Below, in pieces: positions 1 through 11,018 of a stretch of DNA of 64,000 bases (positions are counted from its first letter, which is position 1; every line of letters starts with the position of its first letter). Position numbers and translations under genes: made by a program. The notes beneath the pieces are model-generated. The model did no database searches and was not told the DNA's origin. It was given only the letters and a program-made list of their open reading frames with translations. This stretch comes from Tethya wilhelma. Lineage: Eukaryota > Porifera > Demospongiae > Tethyida > Tethyidae. The stretch is from positions 9,563,510 to 9,627,509 of the forward strand of contig CAXIPT010000001.1 of the NCBI GenBank assembly GCA_964030475.1, in the 5' to 3' direction.

Positions 1-1406
1 TGATCTCAACCGAAGCGGAAAAAGAATGTCTTGCAGTCGTGATGTTCGTTTCAACGAAGAGAGTGGTGAAAAAGATGAACAACTGATGATACAAAGCACT
101 TAGTAAGCAGATGAAGAGAGCCAAGTAGACTACCAAAATGTCAGGCTCGCCCCACATGGTCTTTGTAACTGGTAAAATTTCTGTTGGTTTGCTTGTTTGT
201 ACACGGTGGACACTTTCCGTATATTCAAATTATTCGAACGGTAATATGCAGTCCAGATTACGTCAAAAAATATTGAAATTTGGAATTGATTATACACGTA
301 CACTTGGCCGGCAGAGACTGTAGCTTGCTATAGAGAGAGGCATAAATCTTGAGAGAGCGAAAGAGAAAGGAGACTCGATGCAGAGACAACGCTGCGCAGA
401 CCACTCATAAGGAGCCGGACTGTCAGAGCTCAAATTGAAACCAAATTATAGAGGCTGAGAGAGCCTCCGACGTCTAGAGCTGCGGAAGCAATGATCTGAG
501 CGGCAGACACTGCCATGGGGACACTACTCCTGAGAGATACCGTCTCTTGAAGCAGACCTAGAGAGACTACACCTCATGCAGGAGCAAATTAATATTGAGC
601 AACTATGACACCATGCTAGTACAGCAAGTATAGCAAGGCCAAGCCTCTCACACTTGCTCCGCCCATAGCGGTGTGATGGCCAAATTGCTCTTCAACACTG
701 AGAAAACTTCCTAGCTAATCAGCTATAGTCTCGCTAGCCAGACTCCCATTTTTTGCGGAGAGTCTGGCTAGCGAGACTAAATCAGCTAATCATTGACACT
801 GACATTCTGACAGAGATATCGTCTTCTTCTCAATCAAGAGCTGCTGCCTCATGAGCTCTTCTTTCATGACGTTTATACCCGGCATCTAGGTATAGATATT
901 TAAAACAGAATCAACTTGACTGTATATATAGCAACTGGAAAGGAGACTCTCAAGGTGTAGTACAGCAGCACCAAAGAGAAGCCACTCAACACAAATATGT
1001 GATGGAGAGTGCTTCATATCTACAACTGCCAGCACCCTGGAGATGCCTATATACTTGACAGTTAACGACCTAGCTATACTGGTTGGTCAAGAGTGAGAAG
1101 AATTTGCAAGTAAAGTCCCCTAGATATAGGTGTACAGCTATATACTATATACAGCAAGTGTACGAGGTACCAAGCAGTACTGGTTTAGTTGTCTCATATA
1201 GCCACCATTGGAGTGACTGCTCTTGCTTGTTCTTCAACTCTGCTCTCCCGAATCTACGTCTTCAAACACCTCAAGGCTCCAGCAGTCACGAATCATGAGA
1301 TGCAACATAAGAACATGCACATGCGTACCTCTACCCTTGAGACCACAGAGCTACTCATGCAGGCTCGCCCCCATGATGCTTTGCATCACCCTAGTAACAT
1401 AATAAT
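1..1406. other. Decayed repetitive sequence, no gene resolved
   Basis: No convincing open frame or domain is visible. The stretch from 330 to 600 is purine-rich with many gagag runs and could be an eroded Arg/Glu-rich coding region, but every frame is broken. A perfect hairpin lies at 727-778 and is listed separately. Short pieces resembling the termini of the element at 52721-53351 (CAGGCTCGCCCC core) occur near 144 and 1363, so this part probably consists of MITE remnants. Confidence 0.5.
727..778. repeat. 18-bp perfect inverted repeat (hairpin)
   Basis: The arms 727-744 and 761-778 are exact reverse complements (AGTCTCGCTAGCCAGACT against its complement), with a 16-base loop. The arms carry an internal CTAG core. 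This is probably the two ends of a small fold-back element. No target-site duplication was identified. Confidence 0.8.
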
Positions 1407-1880
1407 GTGTGGGAATTTGTTGAATTACCAGAAGGTTGTACACCTGTAGGAAGCAAGTGGGTGTACAGAGTCGAAATAGATGAAAATGGATTATTAAACG
1501 TTACAAAGCACAACTAGTAGCTCAGGGTTTCGCACAAAAAAAGGCACCAACTATGACTAAAAACGTTTTGTCCAGCAGTTAGACGGGAATTTCTTTGAAC
1601 ACTGATTGCACTTGCCGTGCATCACGAGATGAAATCACATAATTAAGTTGATGTATCAACTGCGTTCCTCAATGGTGAGCTCAAGGAAGAAATTTTTATG
1701 AAGCAGCCAAAAGGCTTCATTGCTGAAGGCAGAGAAAACCTAGTTTGCAAGCTAAAGAAAAGTATCTATGGCTTGAAACAATCCCCAAGATGCTGGAATA
1801 CTGCCTTAGATGCTCAACTAAAGGTGGAATTTGTTCAAACAACAAGTGATCCCTGGATTTACATACAAACAGGTTTGTGA
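1407..1880 (+). pseudogene. Ty1/copia retrotransposon reverse-transcriptase fragment (RVT_2)
   Basis: Two frames together give the start of a copia-type reverse transcriptase. Near 1410-1490 the fragment reads VWEFVELPEG then GSKWVYRVEIDENG. Near 1640-1690 it reads VDVSTAFLNGEL, which contains the first catalytic aspartate. From 1698 it reads KQPKGF then SIYGLKQSPRCWN. These are standard RVT_2 landmarks in the right order. Frameshifts and stops lie between them, and the YVDD box, RNase H and LTRs are absent. The open frame ends at 1880, where the minisatellite begins. It is a dead, 5'- and 3'-truncated copy. Ty1/copia is firm; no finer clade can be given. Confidence 0.88.
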
Positions 1881-2600
1881 TGGTTTATGAGGGTCACTCC
1901 ATAGTGTGTGTTTTGAATTCAGTACAGAGCATTGAGGACCATCGACCAATCAGCCTGAAGCAATCAAAACTCCACCCAGAGAGGCATGCAACCCAGCAAC
2001 CCAAACACGTCTCAACATGTGGTTCCTGGTCAAAAAAGTTGATTGAAAGGGTCAGTAATTGCCACAAAAAAGACAAGAAGTACGTAGGAGCAAAAGTAGG
2101 AATTTGTGAGGACTTACAAAGGTTTGGCCAGTGTGTACATGTGTTTTAAATCAGTTTAGAACATCGTACGTATTTGTGATGTGATGGTTTGTGAGGGTCT
2201 TTGCATCTAGTATGTACATGTTTTTTGAATTCAACTGAGAGCATCGTATGCATTAGTGATGATTTATTAGGATCAGGCCCGTCTGCACCATCATAACTTG
2301 TGTTTTGAATCCAGTCACAGAATTTTGTATGCATTTTGATGGCTACAGTGCACATGGATATATTTTAAATTTAGTCAGAGAACTTATTATGAGTGTCTTT
2401 TCCGTACGCATGTGTTTCAAATTTAGTACTATACAGAGAATTCTGTACATGTGCATTTGTGATGGTTTGTAAGGGTATCTTCAGTGTGCACATGTTTTTA
2501 ATTCAGTTGAGTGATGATTTGAGTGTCTTTTGTCAGTATAGAGAAGCTCATGTATTTTTAATTGGTTTTTCAATGTGTATGTACTAGAACGGTTTGAGTC
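1873..2600. repeat. Degenerate minisatellite, units of about 80 bp
   Basis: A loose unit recurs about eight times: GTGATGGTTTGTGAGGGT, then TGTGTACATGT, then TTTTGAATTCAGT, then AGAGCATCGTA. Copies start near 1878, 2103, 2178, 2253, 2330, 2400, 2460 and 2520. Spacing varies because of deletions. The array directly follows the copia fragment. Open frames inside it (for example on the minus strand 2146-2355) are by-products of the repeat. Confidence 0.7.
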
Positions 2601-4120
2601 TCTATTGTAACACATGTATTTCAAGTTGCTTAATGTACTTTATTTACTTGTGACACTGATCAGTGATGACTAGTTTTTATTACGTATATATTACAAAATT
2701 GTGGGGATTTGGCTTTTCAGTCTGCTTGTGTCATGGTATGATTGATCATCAGAATTTCAAGTCTTCATACAATCACGTGGCATGCAGTATTTTGTGGATT
2801 TTTACTATTACCGTGATCACCAATGAACAATTATCTGTCAGTTAAACCACAAAACATCATTTCACTGACAGGAGAAAGTAAATTTTGCAATACCCAGGGT
2901 TGCTTTCATAAGTTTTACTAAGAGGGACATTGGTATTTGAGAAAAAACTATATAGAGATGTATTGCACCATACTACATAGGAAGTCTGAGGCAATACACA
3001 CCCAAGAAATTCAAGTTTGGCTTTCAAGTCCTGAAAATTTGGGTGAATAGCACACCAGATGAACTATGTAGGAAGCCCTACATACTATCACTGTGGCACT
3101 TCAATTGACCTTGTGTCAATGTAAACAATAACAGAGCTATGTAATAGTTATCCTGGGCAAAGCCCAGGATAACTATTTTATCCCAGATGTAATTAGTACC
3201 CAGTGTAGCTGTGTACACTTGCATACATAATTAAGTGTTATTGTCAGCTTATTGTTTTTATTGCTACCAGAGGACTATGAACCCAATCCTAATCTTAGCT
3301 TCTCTCCAGTTTCCATGGATATCCCTCCAGTATCNCCTTAGATGTAAAGCTAGCAGTTGTTCCACATCTTTGGCTAAGTTTAAATAAAATTTTTATTCAT
3401 TTATATCATTTTGTGTATGGAAGGGGAGGCGGGTGCTAATAATCATATTATTTTTTTAGTTACCTCAAACTACAAAATATCTTTGTACTGTACATCAGTA
3501 TCAGTGGTGGTGATGTTAACTCAGACAGGCAACAAGAAATCATGAAGAAAAACAACTTGAACATTTACAAGGAGTTCTAAGAATAATCAGTAACTGACAC
3601 AGATTTTACTCCAACATTGTAGCCTAATCCTTTCGGGACAACTACTGTAATACCTAGCATAATAACATTATTATGTTGTATAAACTTACCATTCACATCA
3701 TTCTTGTTTCATTCCTCTTTACTGTATCATTACAAGCGCGCTAGCTCAACAGAAAAATTACCACGTGTACATAACCACAATACCGCGTGATAGTATTTGG
3801 GCCGCATGAGTTAACGATATTCATTAACCACAAACGTCATAACTACACAATGTGACATGCTTCCGCTATGAATACGTAGTTTACTACGCGCTTCCGTTTG
3901 TCCAAGAAATTAGGGGTCTTATTGTAGACTGATTTATAGTACTGTTCTCTAAACTTTGACCTATTCATGGAAGTATATCCAATGCCTAATTTTTACTTGA
4001 TTTGTTCACATAATAATATGCTAGCGCTCTTACGGAATAATATTCTAAAAGAGTGTAAATTGACTCAAAATGTAGCTAGTAACTTAGTTCACATGTGAAC
4101 CACAATATCTAATTGCATTC
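2600..4120. other. Non-coding stretch
   Basis: No supported gene. It contains the hairpin at 3143-3177 and a single N at 3335 that marks a contig join or unresolved base. The rest is AT-rich sequence with scattered stops in all frames. Confidence 0.5.
3143..3177. repeat. 16-bp perfect hairpin with 3-base loop
   Basis: The arms AATAGTTATCCTGGGC (3143-3158) and its exact complement (3162-3177) enclose AAA. It has no T-tract and no neighbouring gene, so I read it as a fold-back repeat, not a terminator or regulatory RNA. Confidence 0.75.
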
Positions 4121-4123
4121 ATT

Positions 4124-5518
4124 ATGACCTATAGCAGAAAGGTCTATATAGGTGATTTTATATTGCAAGTCAACAACAATAATAATATCCCAAATGCAGA
4201 AACTATTCTTCGGCTGTTTAACACAATAGTATACTCTGAACGTGGCTCCAACCACAGACACAATGAAGAGAAAACATTTCTCTACTTTGTTGACCTCCTA
4301 GATGACTGTGAGAAAGGTAGGTCACATGTTCAAGAACATACTGTACAGTGGGTATTTTTCATGGGGTACAAAATTTTTTGTGTTCTTCATGGTTGACTGA
4401 CAAACCAGGAAATATTTTACCACAAAATAAAGACTGGGATGTGGTTAACCCATAGATGCCGTACGTGACCAATGAGATTTTTCAACGAATCAGCAAAATT
4501 TACAAAGACCACGCCCCCCCCCCCCTCTAAAAATACCCACTATACAGTATTCCCTGAGTGAAAAATGGCCCGTGCATATCTATTGACTAACACTATGCTT
4601 ACATTTGTACATTGGAATGACAAGCAACCACGGACATTACAAGATATTGATAATGTTGCACTATTGTTAAGTGTGGTTACAAGTACAAAAATTAATACTA
4701 GCTCATGATGAAGCTATCTGGTCTATGTTACCCACAGCAGACAGTCACATGATTCCTTTTATTCTTCTCAGTTGAACAGGATTCACACGCAGTGCTTCAA
4801 ATTTGAGTCATAACTTAGTAGTTCATATCAATTTTTATTCAAATGAAGCAGTACTTATTTGCAGGTGGTGAGAGTCGTACCTAGAGAAGACGATTGTACT
4901 CGATTACGATGAGCAAGCACTATTTTTGGTCAATGTCTATATGTATAGCGTGAAAGAGATCAAGCTGAACATTCACTATAGGTCCCCATATTGTCTTCCT
5001 GAGCTTGCAGCAATCATCAATGTACACAGTTTCAAATGGGAACAGACTATGTCTTTCAAATCCTATAGGAGAGGTTCAATTTCAGAAAATGTTGTTCCAT
5101 CTGTCAGCTGCTATATATTAATATTTGACTATGTAGCCTCTATTAGCCGTAACTTTGAAAGTATAATCAAATGTGATAACAGAATCAATGAAAATGGATT
5201 GCATCTGTCTCAGGTAATTTTTCTCAGAGTGAAAAAACTTAACTAGAAACATTCTTGATACAATAATATTATTACTTGGAGTATTACTACACATAACCAA
5301 AACAATGCAAAAGTGTTCAATGCTTTACAATGCAAGTGTTAGTGAATTTCGTCTTGTTTTTTCAAAAGGATGGTGATGAAACTACCACTAGTGATGTAAT
5401 GCTGACGAAGATAGATAAGTTTGTTGAAAGGTGGAAGAACGAAAAAGATTGTCAAAATAGAGCAGTGTTTACTCAAGCTACTTCAATGATGATAACGAGA
5501 TACAAAACCAAGATTTAG
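4124..5518 (+). CDS. Three-exon gene of unknown function, 223 aa
   Basis: Exons 4124-4316, 4885-5213 and 5369-5518 join in phase (GT..AG at both introns, total 672 nt including the TAG stop). The protein starts MTYSRKVYIGD and ends RYKTKI. Exon 1 ends in phase 1 at ...LLDDCEK and exon 2 resumes EKTIVLDYDEQ. Exon 2 ends in phase 0 at ...LHLSQ and exon 3 begins DGDETTTSD. The exact phase agreement over two introns, with no internal stop, argues for a real gene. No domain, signal peptide or membrane segment was recognised; the middle has a run of five asparagines. Intron 1 contains a MITE (4338-4550). The upstream start is the first ATG in frame; a 5' exon cannot be excluded. Confidence 0.6.
4338..4550. 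mobile_element. MITE with TA target duplication, 22-bp TIRs
   Basis: Left end ATACTGTACAGTGGGTATTT at 4338-4359 and right end AATACCCACTATACAGTAT up to 4550 are imperfect inverted repeats (one mismatch). If the TA at each edge is the target duplication, the element is CTGTACAGTGGG...CCCACTATACAG, the pattern of Tc1/mariner-type MITEs. It has no coding capacity and sits in intron 1 of the three-exon gene. A run of 13 C lies near the right end. Confidence 0.7.
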
Positions 5519-5817
5519 TGAATATTTTCACCAACCTATTGCAGCATATTATGTGGCTTAACACTTAGAAAATTATTTAATACTGCCCTTGTTACTTTCA
5601 TGGTAGATGTCCAACGACAACTGTCAAAGCAAACATTTAGTGATCCATCGTGTTGCAAAATAAGTATTAATTTGGTAACTTTAAAGTATAATTGTTGAAG
5701 CAAACATTATGAAAGCAGTACTAATTACTACACACAAACGTGGTTTATCAAGCCATTAATCAAGGAACCATCCTTGAAAATTACAACAAATTGCACAACA
5801 ATAAATTGGAATAAATA

Positions 5818-6030
5818 GTACCAGTAGAGCAATTTAAGGATACAGTAAAGCCTTGGGATTTCAATAAACAACCGGTAGAAGGAGATGGCAATTGTTTGTT
5901 AACAGTTCTGGCTACAAACTTTGCTAGGGAAAAAGACTCCCCAACCTCTTCCATTACGCAGTTAGGAAGCCTGGAGGACGAACATTCACTACTACCTTTG
6001 CCCATTGATTGCCTGCAGTATGTAGTGTAT
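5818..6030 (+). pseudogene. OTU-like cysteine protease fragment
   Basis: One frame reads VEGDGNCLLTVLATNFA at about 5872-5925. This matches the OTU active-site signature (D-G-N-C followed by a hydrophobic stretch), with the expected aspartate and cysteine. The frame continues to about 6030 and stops. No second exon with the catalytic histidine was found, and upstream sequence is out of frame. It could be an orphan exon or a decayed gene. The antisense ORF over 5781-6005 is a shadow. The OTU call rests on this one motif. Confidence 0.5.
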
Positions 6031-6434
6031 TAGAAAAGCTGCAGTATAGTACATGTGACTGCTTCATCTACCAACCTAGCTGCTGATAATGATCGGACAG
6101 ACAACAGCTAGCACAAGTCAGTGAGCATTATATTGTCAACACTGATGGTGCACAGTTATACCAGTCACTGACTTACAAAAGGTCCCAAAGCTAGGCAATG
6201 TTGTTTTGGTTAATGAAACCAAAACTAAATGTAGACAATATTGCTAATTTTTACTTTAGCTTTAATAACTATAACTGTTCATAAACCTTGCATTTCAAAT
6301 CATTATCAAACCTATAACTAAGAGTAAGCAACATGCTTATTTTTGTTTGGTAAGAGTTGTTAACCAAAATCGAATTCAGGTAATTTCCTTAGTGCCTCAT
6401 GTCACAATTTAATCAGTGTGATTTAGAAGAATGT

Positions 6435-6720
6435 ACTAAAGTCTATTCGCGTTCACTTTTCCCCCTGGAAGTAGTGTGGTTTGACTTACTACAGGTTTGT
6501 AGTATCTGTGGTCAATGGAATGTCCCATAGTTTATATATGGGGCAGACACATAGGAGGCTGTAACTTTTGACTGGTAAGGTGTAGAGTATTTTAAAAGGC
6601 ACTAACAGAAACCGCGTGAAATTTGCAGTTGAATGGTATCTAGAATAACGCAATAGCATGTATTACAGCCAAGTTATGAAGAAATTTGAACCGTCAAAGT
6701 GAACGCGAATGGACTTTAGT
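6435..6720. mobile_element. MITE family A, copy 1
   Basis: TIRs ACTAAAGTCTATTCGCGTTC (from 6435) and its complement ending at 6720 match over about 22 bp with one mismatch. The interior has no ORF of its own. A second copy lies at 46722-46984 with the same termini and about 75-80% similar interior, including the shared blocks GGAAGTAGTGTGGTTT and CCAAGTTATGAAGAAAT. The target duplication is unclear. Confidence 0.85.
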
Positions 6721-7121
6721 CAGACCTCTTAATTCTGAAGTACCTGCTGGTCCCTCTGCTGTAGCTATCCCTACGTTTGAAGCTGGTAGACCAATAAGAG
6801 TCTTGTATGGAATTTTTTTTAATACAACGAGCCCGTGAACAAAAGGGTCTGCCAAATCATCATCACCCCGGGTGGTGGCGGCCCGAGTGAATCTACTGGT
6901 AGTCACTCATCAGAAGAAACTTGTCTGGGAAATTACCAACTAACTTAAAGCAGCAGTTACATTCTAAACACCATAAGTTGAAAAGGCTGTTAAGAAAGAG
7001 AGAAAAAAAGAGAAGGCTATAAAATAGCATTGTCTCTGAGTGCTTCCAAAACAACTGACTCTACATCAAACACTTTCAATTGGCTCAAAGTACCCAAAAC
7101 AAAGTGAGCAGCATTAATTGA

Positions 7122-7362
7122 GACACAAAAGCTTGCTATTCTTGTCAGGAGTTCTAATGTAGCCAACACTGTTGTGGAAAATTTACAATTCAAGGATCTT
7201 CTCAATTTTTTTGATTCAAAGTATGTGGTGCCAGGTAGAACGAAGGTGAAAGAAGGAACTAACAAAGTTTATAATAAAACTGAAGGCGAATTAAGGCAAG
7301 AATACTTCAGAGAATCATTCACAGACTTAGTTAAATTTTTTTTGGAACTCCACAAGTCATGA
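7122..7362 (+). pseudogene. hAT (ZBED-type) transposase fragment
   Basis: The frame reads QKLAILVRSSN then VVENLQFKDLLNFFDSKY then VPGRTKVKE. This follows the conserved hAT segment in which a VVE-x-FxxLL motif is followed by a tyrosine and P-x-R-T. The ORF closes at 7362 and neither catalytic aspartate region is present. Upstream sequence in other frames is not recognisable. It is a short orphan fragment; ZBED-like hAT is the best match from memory of the family. Confidence 0.6.
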
Positions 7363-7379
7363 GTTCCCTTTCAACTTAG

Positions 7380-8610
7380 GCATCAACAACTAGCTGTCTC
7401 TCACAAAGAGCTTTGACATGTTTAAGTTCATGCTTATCAGTAGTGTACAAGAGAGGAATGGCCATCTCTTGGAGATTAGACCTCACCAGTGTAAAAAAAC
7501 CTGAGCACCTCTTGTAGAAGAATGTCTAGTTTAATGTCTCCAATGTGCATTTGATTCTTTACACATTTAATCATCTCTTAGATTGTGTTCAAACATCCTT
7601 GCTAACACTCCATGGTGACCGAGCAGCAAGAATAAACTTTTAAGTTAAAATTTTAGGAACTGGCTGAGTAGCTGCTTCATTAATTTTCTGAGTAATGCTA
7701 CTCTCTTCACCATTTGCTCGAGTGACAACAGCCTCTTCATCACTCTTACGAGCAACGTTAGTATCTAATCACTTTATTAAGTAACACTGGCTTCTTTGTC
7801 ACCTTACTATATAGGTTCTTCATTGTTTTTTAAGTAACCTAAACACACCAGCTTCTGCAATGATGGTATATCTTTTCATGCAACCTTTTCTGAAATTCAC
7901 CATAGCCTTCAAATCACTCCTTAGATTACAAAACGGAACAAAAATCTTAAGCCAAACACTACCACTATCCTTGACAACTGATATGTCTGGAGATGGGGGG
8001 TGCTATATGGAAAAATGTTTGTTGTTAATTCCAAATACCAAACTTCTTCTAAAATGTTTCAATAGCTTCTAACACACACTTTGACCAATAAACTTGAAAG
8101 CTCTGAATTTAAACACTAGTGTTTATTTTTTATCTAAACGTTCTCCTACAAAGTACATGATATTATGCAACAATTAACATAATTATAAGATGATTTAGTG
8201 CACATGCTTGAAAATACATGATACGCTTGTGTGATGTCAATGACATCAAGGTCTTTTGTGATAATAATTATTTACTTTAGTGGAATGCAGCCTGTTCAAT
8301 CGTTTATTGAAATTGACCATGCAGTGCAGAGTATTCTCTTGTTGAGGATGTTAAAAGTTTGGTATAGCCTATACACTTAAAGATTGTCAACACTGCCACC
8401 ATCCTCTCCATGATACAACTTAGTAGTAGTTTGTCAAACTTCAGTGTATTACAGTGCAACTCTGATGCCATTTCCAAGCATTAAATTTTGTTTTCTTAGT
8501 GCAGCTCCTGAATAAATACTAAGTTCTGTGGATGATGCTATGCTATTGTTTGCCCAATTTGTTTTCTCAGGTGTTCTAGTGATACACTAAACAATATGAC
8601 AATACCAACA
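7380..8610. other. No intact gene; possible minus-strand scraps
   Basis: On the minus strand, 7660-7750 reads DEEAVVTRANGEESS in an open frame of about 30 codons, and 7860-8060 has broken low-similarity coding-like sequence. Neither is assignable. The remainder is AT-rich and non-coding. Confidence 0.35.
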
Positions 8611-8687
8611 GCAAAAAGGTGCAAAATAATTGCCTCAATAGGCTTTTAATCGTATTTGTATACCACTTAATTTTTTGTGGATGTTAT

Positions 8688-8936
8688 ACAAATTTTAATG
8701 TAGTGAGAGTATACAAACCAGTGGTGATAGGGGATCGTGTAGTGGATGTTCGGCCAACATATATAGCTCTCCATTTCAATCCAGCTCATTCCTCTTGCCC
8801 AGAGACGTATCAAAAAGAATACTTAAATTAACTCCTTAAAATTTGTTCTGATGTAATTGTTCTTGGAGATTTCATTACGCTTGATCTAGATTGGTCAGCT
8901 CATACTGGGACCACAAACTTTTCTCTTTCTTTGTGA
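8688..8936 (+). pseudogene. LINE (CR1/L2-like) endonuclease-domain fragment
   Basis: In one frame, with a single stop at 8828, the sequence reads VVRVYKP, then HSSCPETYQKEYL, then DVIVLGDFITLDLDW and SAHTG. This matches the end of the apurinic-like endonuclease domain of non-LTR retrotransposons, whose consensus has GDFN followed by a D-W pair; here the asparagine of GDFN is isoleucine. No reverse transcriptase follows. It is a 5'- and 3'-truncated dead copy. Confidence 0.75.
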
Positions 8937-9069
8937 AAAGACTTGCTTGCCTACTTCTACCAAGTGTGTACAAACCTATTTGTTCGATGCATATGTGCCA
9001 TCAGTTGTTACCCCCTGCATTGGAGTGACATTCATGCCAAGTACTAGTTGTACTAAAGTTTTTTTAGTA

Positions 9070-9529
9070 GCCTCGTTCCCAGGCTCCTCCTTCACGAATA
9101 TTTTCTTTGAAAATAAGGAAGGAGAGAGTCTGGTATACCAGTAGTCACGTGAGTGACGTACAGGGTAGAAGACTGGTCAGCATTACGCGCTTTATCTAAA
9201 ATGCATCATGCACGTATGCAAGGGGCGCTAGCTGTTGGTTGGTAGCTATGTACAATTCCCAAGTTGTGTCAAGTATTAATTGTGGAAGTACTAATTGACT
9301 TGGACAATTGATGGCAAAATTGAAATTATCAGCTTTATAAATCCAATTTTTTGTGCATGCTCCCATATTATATATATATAAATTATGCGCGTGTAAATTG
9401 CCAAATTTAAACTTTTTAATAACATTAACACACCTTACTAACAGTACAATAATAATAGTGAATATTTTGTTACTTAAATAACAGTAACATGAATAACAAT
9501 GAACCATTAATTCTGCAATAATTGTGTCC
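9070..9529. other. Non-coding, with a short imperfect hairpin
   Basis: Near 9091-9127 CTCCTTCACGAATATTTTC pairs imperfectly with GAAAATAAGGAAGGAG, a probable MITE terminus. A run of alternating AT lies near 9370. The minus-strand ORF 9196-9507 shows no family resemblance and is not accepted. Confidence 0.4.
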
Positions 9530-10107
9530 AGCTAGATGTGTTAGATTTCATTTCATTTAAACTACCAGCTATTAGACCTGCAACGAAAAGTGAGCGAGAT
9601 GCACACATGCAGCTGACAAAATATATCAAGGATAAGAAGTTCTCTCCATGTGTATCGTGGATGATTAGTCAAATCAAGCAATTGGATCACCTATTTGAGG
9701 ATCATGGAGGTGATGTGGTTTTTGATGATGAATCTAATTTGCATTCCTTGAGAAAGACGTGGAAAGTACTTTCCCTGGTACAACACAGGGCTGGGCGATT
9801 GTCACACATTTCACCGAAAGATACATGTCATTTCATGTTAATTTTCAAGGGATGGATGCTCAATATAGCCAAGAGCTATAGGCCTATGCATGGTAAAGTT
9901 TTTAGTGTGAGGATAACCTATGAGGCACCAGTCAGCTTACATGGTGGTTCTGGTATTCCAGCTGCAGTAGATTACCTTGTCGTATTAGAGAACGGATGCA
10001 CAAGAAACTTTTTTGGCTGCTTCAATCAATTAAGGTTAAAGTTAATGCCAAGAATGCAGAATCGAGCTAGATACAGAGTGGCTCTTCTGCAAATAGCCAA
10101 CAGTTAA
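9530..10107 (+). CDS. Uncharacterised exon/ORF, about 190 aa
   Basis: An open frame of about 190 codons follows a good splice acceptor (TTGTGTCCAG, ending 9529) and reads LDFISFKLPAIRP from 9541. It is one of the longest uninterrupted frames in the window, which suggests it is young or under selection. It contains IRPATKSERDAHM, a Trp-rich middle, DYLVVLENG near residue 146, and ends ALLQIANS. After the TAA, the neighbouring frame continues with QQLNAVSSSTTSSMDAG and a glutamine/glutamate-rich stretch to about 10190, as if a single-base frameshift cut the original C-terminus. No known domain. The true start may be in an upstream exon. Confidence 0.5.
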
Positions 10108-10880
10108 ATGCAGTGTCTAGCAGCACTACTTCATCCATGGATGCTGGGACACTTGAGCAATGAGAAAAAAGGCAGTTAGAACAGCACACAATGATAAGGA
10201 ACTAAGGATGAATGTTGAGACACCTAAGCAAAGAGAGTAAAGGCTAGAGCAACTGAAAATTAATCAGGTTAGGATGGATGATGAAACACAAAGTCACTTT
10301 GTTTGAAAGGCTCTTATAACTGGCTATAAAGGTGACACAAAGGAGGAAAAGCTACTTTCATCAGGCAAACTGAAGCTATAGTAACCTCGAGGAAATTTGT
10401 TTTGGATGCAAATTGACATAAAATGAGAGTTAAGGTGATTCCAATAAGTGGGTGGGATGTGACCATTGCCCATGATGGTGGCACTTGACATGTGCCAAAA
10501 GAAGCCAGATGTCAGCCAAAACAAGGAAATTGCCAAGATATGTAACATAGACTAAATTTTCTTGAATCATATACTATTAAACTTATGGATATGAACTGTT
10601 TGTGTTGTGTCATTGTGTCATTGAAAATTGATGTACATACAAACATCTGTTCTTGCATCGTCATTGTGTGATTGAAAATAAGTGTATAATGAACATCTGT
10701 TCATGTGCACACTGTCATTGAAAAATTTTTCCTCAAAATTTGACCATTGAAGGTTCAACAGTGACAAACCAGGGCCCAAGTCACACTGAAAAGCAAGATT
10801 TTGAGGAATTTGACAGCATTGTATCACAAGTAGACTATTCTTACTGAAGTAATTAGAACAATGGACATAATAATTGAACA
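10108..10880. other. Non-coding with a short tandem repeat
   Basis: The tail of the preceding frame-shifted ORF extends to about 10190. At 10610-10735 a unit of about 60 bp (GTCATTGAAAATTGATGTAC... CATCTGTTC) is repeated about two and a half times. No gene is supported. Confidence 0.45.
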
Positions 10881-11018
10881 ATGCTCAAGATTTGGTATAG
10901 TATCTTTTTCCCCAGAAACTTGCAACTGTACTGCAGTGGAAAGTATAACAGTCGGCCATCGGCCCTTACCGATCATTGCATGCACGTGACCGTCCAATTA
11001 GCCACATGGAAGGATAAG

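Noticed and set aside
3143..3177. Hairpin as a transcription terminator or regulatory RNA
   Set aside because: No U-tract, no adjacent gene, and a eukaryotic setting; similar perfect hairpins elsewhere in the window look like fold-back repeats.
5781..6005. Minus-strand ORF of 74 aa
   Set aside because: Antisense to the OTU-like frame, which carries a recognisable active-site motif.
6694..6906. Minus-strand ORF overlapping the end of MITE A copy 1
   Set aside because: It starts beyond the MITE and reads into its TIR; no family resemblance.
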